7,723 nucleotides of DNA. Origin: Anaerolineales bacterium (lineage in GTDB: Bacteria > Chloroflexota > Anaerolineae > 4572-78 > J111). The notes below the pieces were generated by a model. It was given only the letters and a program-made list of their open reading frames with translations, ran no database searches and was not told where the DNA came from. The position numbers were made by a program, and so were the translations under genes. Positions 5,667 through 7,723 of this stretch are shown one piece after another (within the stretch, counting starts at the first letter, position 1; every line of letters begins with the position of its first letter). Location: contig JAAUSP010000360.1 in assembly GCA_012032575.1 (NCBI GenBank), positions 1 through 7,723 on the forward strand, read 5' to 3'.

Positions 5667-6895
5667 ATGAAGAACAACATCACGATTTATGGCGCCTACT
5701 GGTGCCCCGACTGCCGCCGCAGCAAACGTTTTCTGAGCGAATATCAAATAGCCTACAATTGGATAGACATCGAACAGGACGATGAAGCCCGCGCCTACGT
5801 CGAAAAATTGAATCACGGCAAGCGGATCATCCCCACCATCACCTTTGGCGACGGTTCTTTCCTGGTAGAACCCTCCAATGCTGAACTGGCTAAAAAATTG
5901 AACTTAGCCACCCAGGACGCGCACTCATTTCACGATGTGACCATCATCGGAGCCGGCCGGCCGGGTTGACGACGGCTATTTATGCGGCTCGCGATGGTTA
6001 TACCGTTATGGTCATTGACGAAGGCGCTCTCGGCGGTCAAGCCTCGACCACCGAAAATTTGGACAATTATCCCGGTTTTCCTGAGGGTATTCGTGGAGCC
6101 GAATGGTCTCAGCGTGTCGTCGCCCAGGCCCGCCGCTTTGGGGTGGAATTTCTGCAAGCGCAGACAGTGGTCGGCTTGCGCCGGGTCAACAACACCTTGT
6201 GTATCAAAACGAGTGACGATAGGGAATACGAGAGCAGCGTGGTGTTAATTGCCACCGGCGCGGATTACCGCCGCCTGGGGATCGAAGGGGAAGAGGATTT
6301 CATCGGGGCCGGGGTGCATTTCTGCTCCACCTGTGATGGCCCCTTTTACAAAAACAAGCGGGTAGCCGTCGTCGGTGGGGGCAACAGCGCTACCGACGAA
6401 GCCCTGGGCTTGCTCCGCTTTGCCGAGCACGTGACCATGCTGGTGCGGGGCGATCAGCTCAAAGCCAGCAAGGTGGCCATTGATAAGGCTGCTGCTGATG
6501 AACGCATTACCATCCGCTACAACACCGCCGTTACCCGGTTGGCCGGCAGCGAGGGCAAACTAAACGCGGTGCATATTAAAGACAGACACACCGGAGCGGA
6601 GGAAGTTTTGCGCCCGGATGGACTGTTTGTCTTCATCGGCCAGCAGCCCAACACCGGTTTCCTCCAAAATAGCGGCGTCCTGTTGGATGAAGGGGGTTTT
6701 GTCCTCACCGGCCCGCACCTGGCCCGTCATCCTGCCTGGGCCGGTGATGGTGAACCGGATATTTTGGCGACGAGTGTGCCTGGCGTTTTTGCTGCCGGGG
6801 ATGTTCGCACCGGTTCAACCAAGCAGGTTGCCTCCGCCGCCGGCGAAGGCGCGACCGCCGCTTTATTGATCCGCGAATATCTCAATAGGCATTAA
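5667..6895 (+). pseudogene. Glutaredoxin-thioredoxin reductase fusion, frameshifted in FAD motif
   Basis: ATG at 5667 has GGAG (5656-5659) seven bases upstream. Residues 1-83 are a glutaredoxin/mycoredoxin-like domain: ITIYGAYWCPDCRRSKRFLS (CPDC at 13-16), IIPTITFGDGS with the cis-Pro, and VEPSNAELAKKL. After a short linker, VTIIGAG starts the FAD-binding fold of a thioredoxin reductase. As written the frame is lost at 5957-5958 and stops at 5969; one added C gives the standard GAGPAGLTTAIYAARDGY, and the remaining 309 codons are intact. These contain the redox motif CSTCDG (Cys 220 and 223), the NADPH motif VVGGGNSA and the closing FAD motif GVFAAGDVRTG. Total restored length is 409 residues. 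The enzyme should pass electrons from NADPH through FAD and its CSTC to the fused CPDC domain and onward. The missing base may be a sequencing error, because all catalytic residues are conserved. It is followed 16 bases later by ccdA. Confidence 0.9.
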
Positions 6896-6911
6896 GTTCA
6901 GGAGATTATCT

Positions 6912-7064
6912 ATGGCTGTTGAAAACGTAACTCTCTTCGCCGCCTTTCTGGCCGGCTTGCTCTCATTCATTTCCCCTTGTATAACTCTCTTCCTGATAGA
7001 TGACCTTGATCCCGGCGAGCTGGGCTTTGTAAGTCAGCATCTCGATAAAGCGGGCGTGGGGTAG
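6912..7064 (+). pseudogene. ccdA: ccdA-type cytochrome c biogenesis/thiol carrier, truncated after 23 codons
   Basis: ATG at 6912 has AGGAGA (6900-6905) six bases upstream. The first 23 codons, MAVENVTLFAAFLAGLLSFI followed by SPC, are the conserved opening of CcdA/DsbD-type membrane proteins, whose first Ser-Pro-Cys holds one of the two redox Cys. From 6981 the sequence changes to antisense TnpB, and the reading frame drifts on to a chance stop at 7064. Everything after the first helix is lost. CcdA normally carries electrons from cytosolic thioredoxin across the membrane to extracytoplasmic thioredoxin-like proteins, which fits the two genes just upstream. The truncation would break that relay unless another copy exists, or unless the junction is an assembly artefact. 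Confidence 0.8.
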
Positions 7065-7588
7065 TTGGACGAAGTTCTGGTTGTTGCGGTCGCCTAATTT
7101 GGCTTCCTGCTTCCAGAAATCGTTCTTGCTGATGACTAATGTACCCATTCTCTCGGCAACCAACTGGTCTACAATCCGCCGGCTGGCGACGTGCAGATAG
7201 TGGTTAATCCGACCGTTGCGAATATGACCCAGACGGCGAATCGGAATTGAGGTCTTGCAGTTTGCCGGGAGACAGGCTTGCAGATCAGCTTTACGCTTGT
7301 TGTAATACTGATTTGTGGCTTTGGCCGGGCGACCGTTAATAATGAATGGCTGAAAGCCAGGCTTATTTGCAGCTATCGTCGCCAAAGCATCCACCTCGAT
7401 GTCCAGACCGGCCACCCAGGCCGGGTTGAGATCAGGATTGGCAGGAACGTGAACCAGTAAGAGAGCATGTGACCCGTTTCAAAGAAGTGCTGCCGGATGT
7501 GATAATTGACCAGGTTGTAGAGATTTTTGGAAGCAAAAGAGGCGGTATCGATGACCTCGTAGCGCGGGTCAGCGGGGTAGATACGATG
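6981..7588 (-). mobile_element. tnpB: IS200/IS605-type TnpB remnant, both ends and middle missing
   Basis: Two pieces of one TnpB (OrfB) lie in order on the minus strand. The N-terminal piece (7588 to about 7452) reads HRIYPADPRYEVIDTASFAS and then KNLYNLVNYHIRQHFFETG, the family's opening. The C-terminal piece (about 7448 to 6981) reads VAGLDIEVDALATIAANKPG with the first RuvC-like Asp, then NQYYNKRKADLQ, GTLVISKNDFWKQE, NNQNFVQLPHARFIEMLTYK and GIKVIYQEESYT. About 130-150 residues between the pieces are missing, and the join is out of frame. The zinc-finger end after ESYT is also gone, as are the start codon and element ends. TnpB is an RNA-guided nuclease in IS200/IS605 elements; this copy cannot make one. 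It bridges two truncated host genes. Confidence 0.88.
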
Positions 7589-7723
7589 CTGTTCGACCAC
7601 ACCAAAACCGGCGAGCTGATGAGCCGCCTCAACAACGACGTGGTCGGGGCGCAGAGCGCCTTGACCGGCACGTTCATCACGATTCTGACCAATATTGTCA
7701 CTGTTGTGACCACCCTGTTTATT
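7586..7723 (+). pseudogene. ABC exporter (transmembrane-ATPase type), 5'-truncated and cut by window end
   Basis: The last 46 codons read MLFDHTKTGELMSRLNNDVV and GAQSALTGTFITIL, then a hydrophobic stretch. TKTGEL(M/I)SRL(N/T)xDV is the conserved segment of the transmembrane domain of ABC exporters (MsbA/MDR type), normally near residue 100-120, so about the first 100 residues are missing. The homology begins where the TnpB N-terminus begins on the other strand (about 7586-7592). The frame is open upstream, but those residues are antisense TnpB and do not resemble a transporter. The 3' part continues beyond the window. Substrate cannot be inferred. Confidence 0.8.

Noticed and set aside
7432..7713. 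A 93-codon minus-strand open frame
   Set aside because: It is antisense to the ABC exporter fragment and out of frame with TnpB; the homology lies in other frames.
1..7723. CRISPR array, tRNA or rRNA genes
   Set aside because: I saw no regularly spaced direct repeats, no tRNA-like cloverleaf segments and no rRNA sequence on either strand.

Overview
The window looks like a piece of a bacterial chromosome of moderately high GC. I tentatively place it in the Chloroflexota (Anaerolineae-like): a DUF3179 lipoprotein, a DoxX-type membrane protein, a Grx-TrxR fusion, an IS200/IS605-type TnpB and an intergenic 'CGCAGAT/ATCTGCG' repeat together fit that group. This placement is inference only.

Left half, minus strand (transcribed right to left). 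A well-formed promoter (3567-3595) drives a DUF3179 lipoprotein (2218-3540), followed by a DoxX-family membrane protein (1498-2171). After a non-coding stretch of about 350 bases holding a repeat and operator-like palindromes comes a small thioredoxin-fold protein with a CPGC motif (847-1145). Its restored reading frame overlaps the start of a Crp/Fnr-type regulator (197-868) by 22 bases. Last is the 5' end of a lipoprotein gene (1-118). The theme is extracytoplasmic redox biology with its own regulator.

Middle. On the plus strand lies a damaged flavin reductase-like gene (about 3845-4200), then about 200 bases of coding-like but frame-broken sequence. A small unrecognised minus-strand gene (4410-4664) faces it.

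Right half, plus strand. A membrane-anchored thioredoxin (4951-5565) has an in-frame TGA exactly where the first catalytic Cys of WCxxC should be, so it reads W-TGA-H-V-C. It reads on without a frame change through the resolving Cys and the cis-Pro loop, and a hairpin sits 29 bases after the TGA. This is the most interesting object here, a candidate selenocysteine thioredoxin. After a terminator-like hairpin come a glutaredoxin-thioredoxin reductase fusion (5667-6895) and the first 23 codons of a CcdA-type membrane electron carrier (6912-6980). Together they would form a cytosol-to-outside electron relay: NADPH, TrxR/Grx, CcdA, anchored (seleno)thioredoxin.

Far right. ccdA is cut off after its first Ser-Pro-Cys by an internally deleted TnpB remnant (6981 to about 7588, minus strand). 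That remnant abuts a 5'-truncated ABC exporter (7586 to the window end).

At least four genes carry a one-base loss in a short homopolymer (991-994, 1637-1638, 4089-4092, 5957-5958). All read through cleanly when one base is restored, which suggests sequencing error or, less likely, gene decay. The TGA at 5317 is different in kind: it is a substitution, at the catalytic position.
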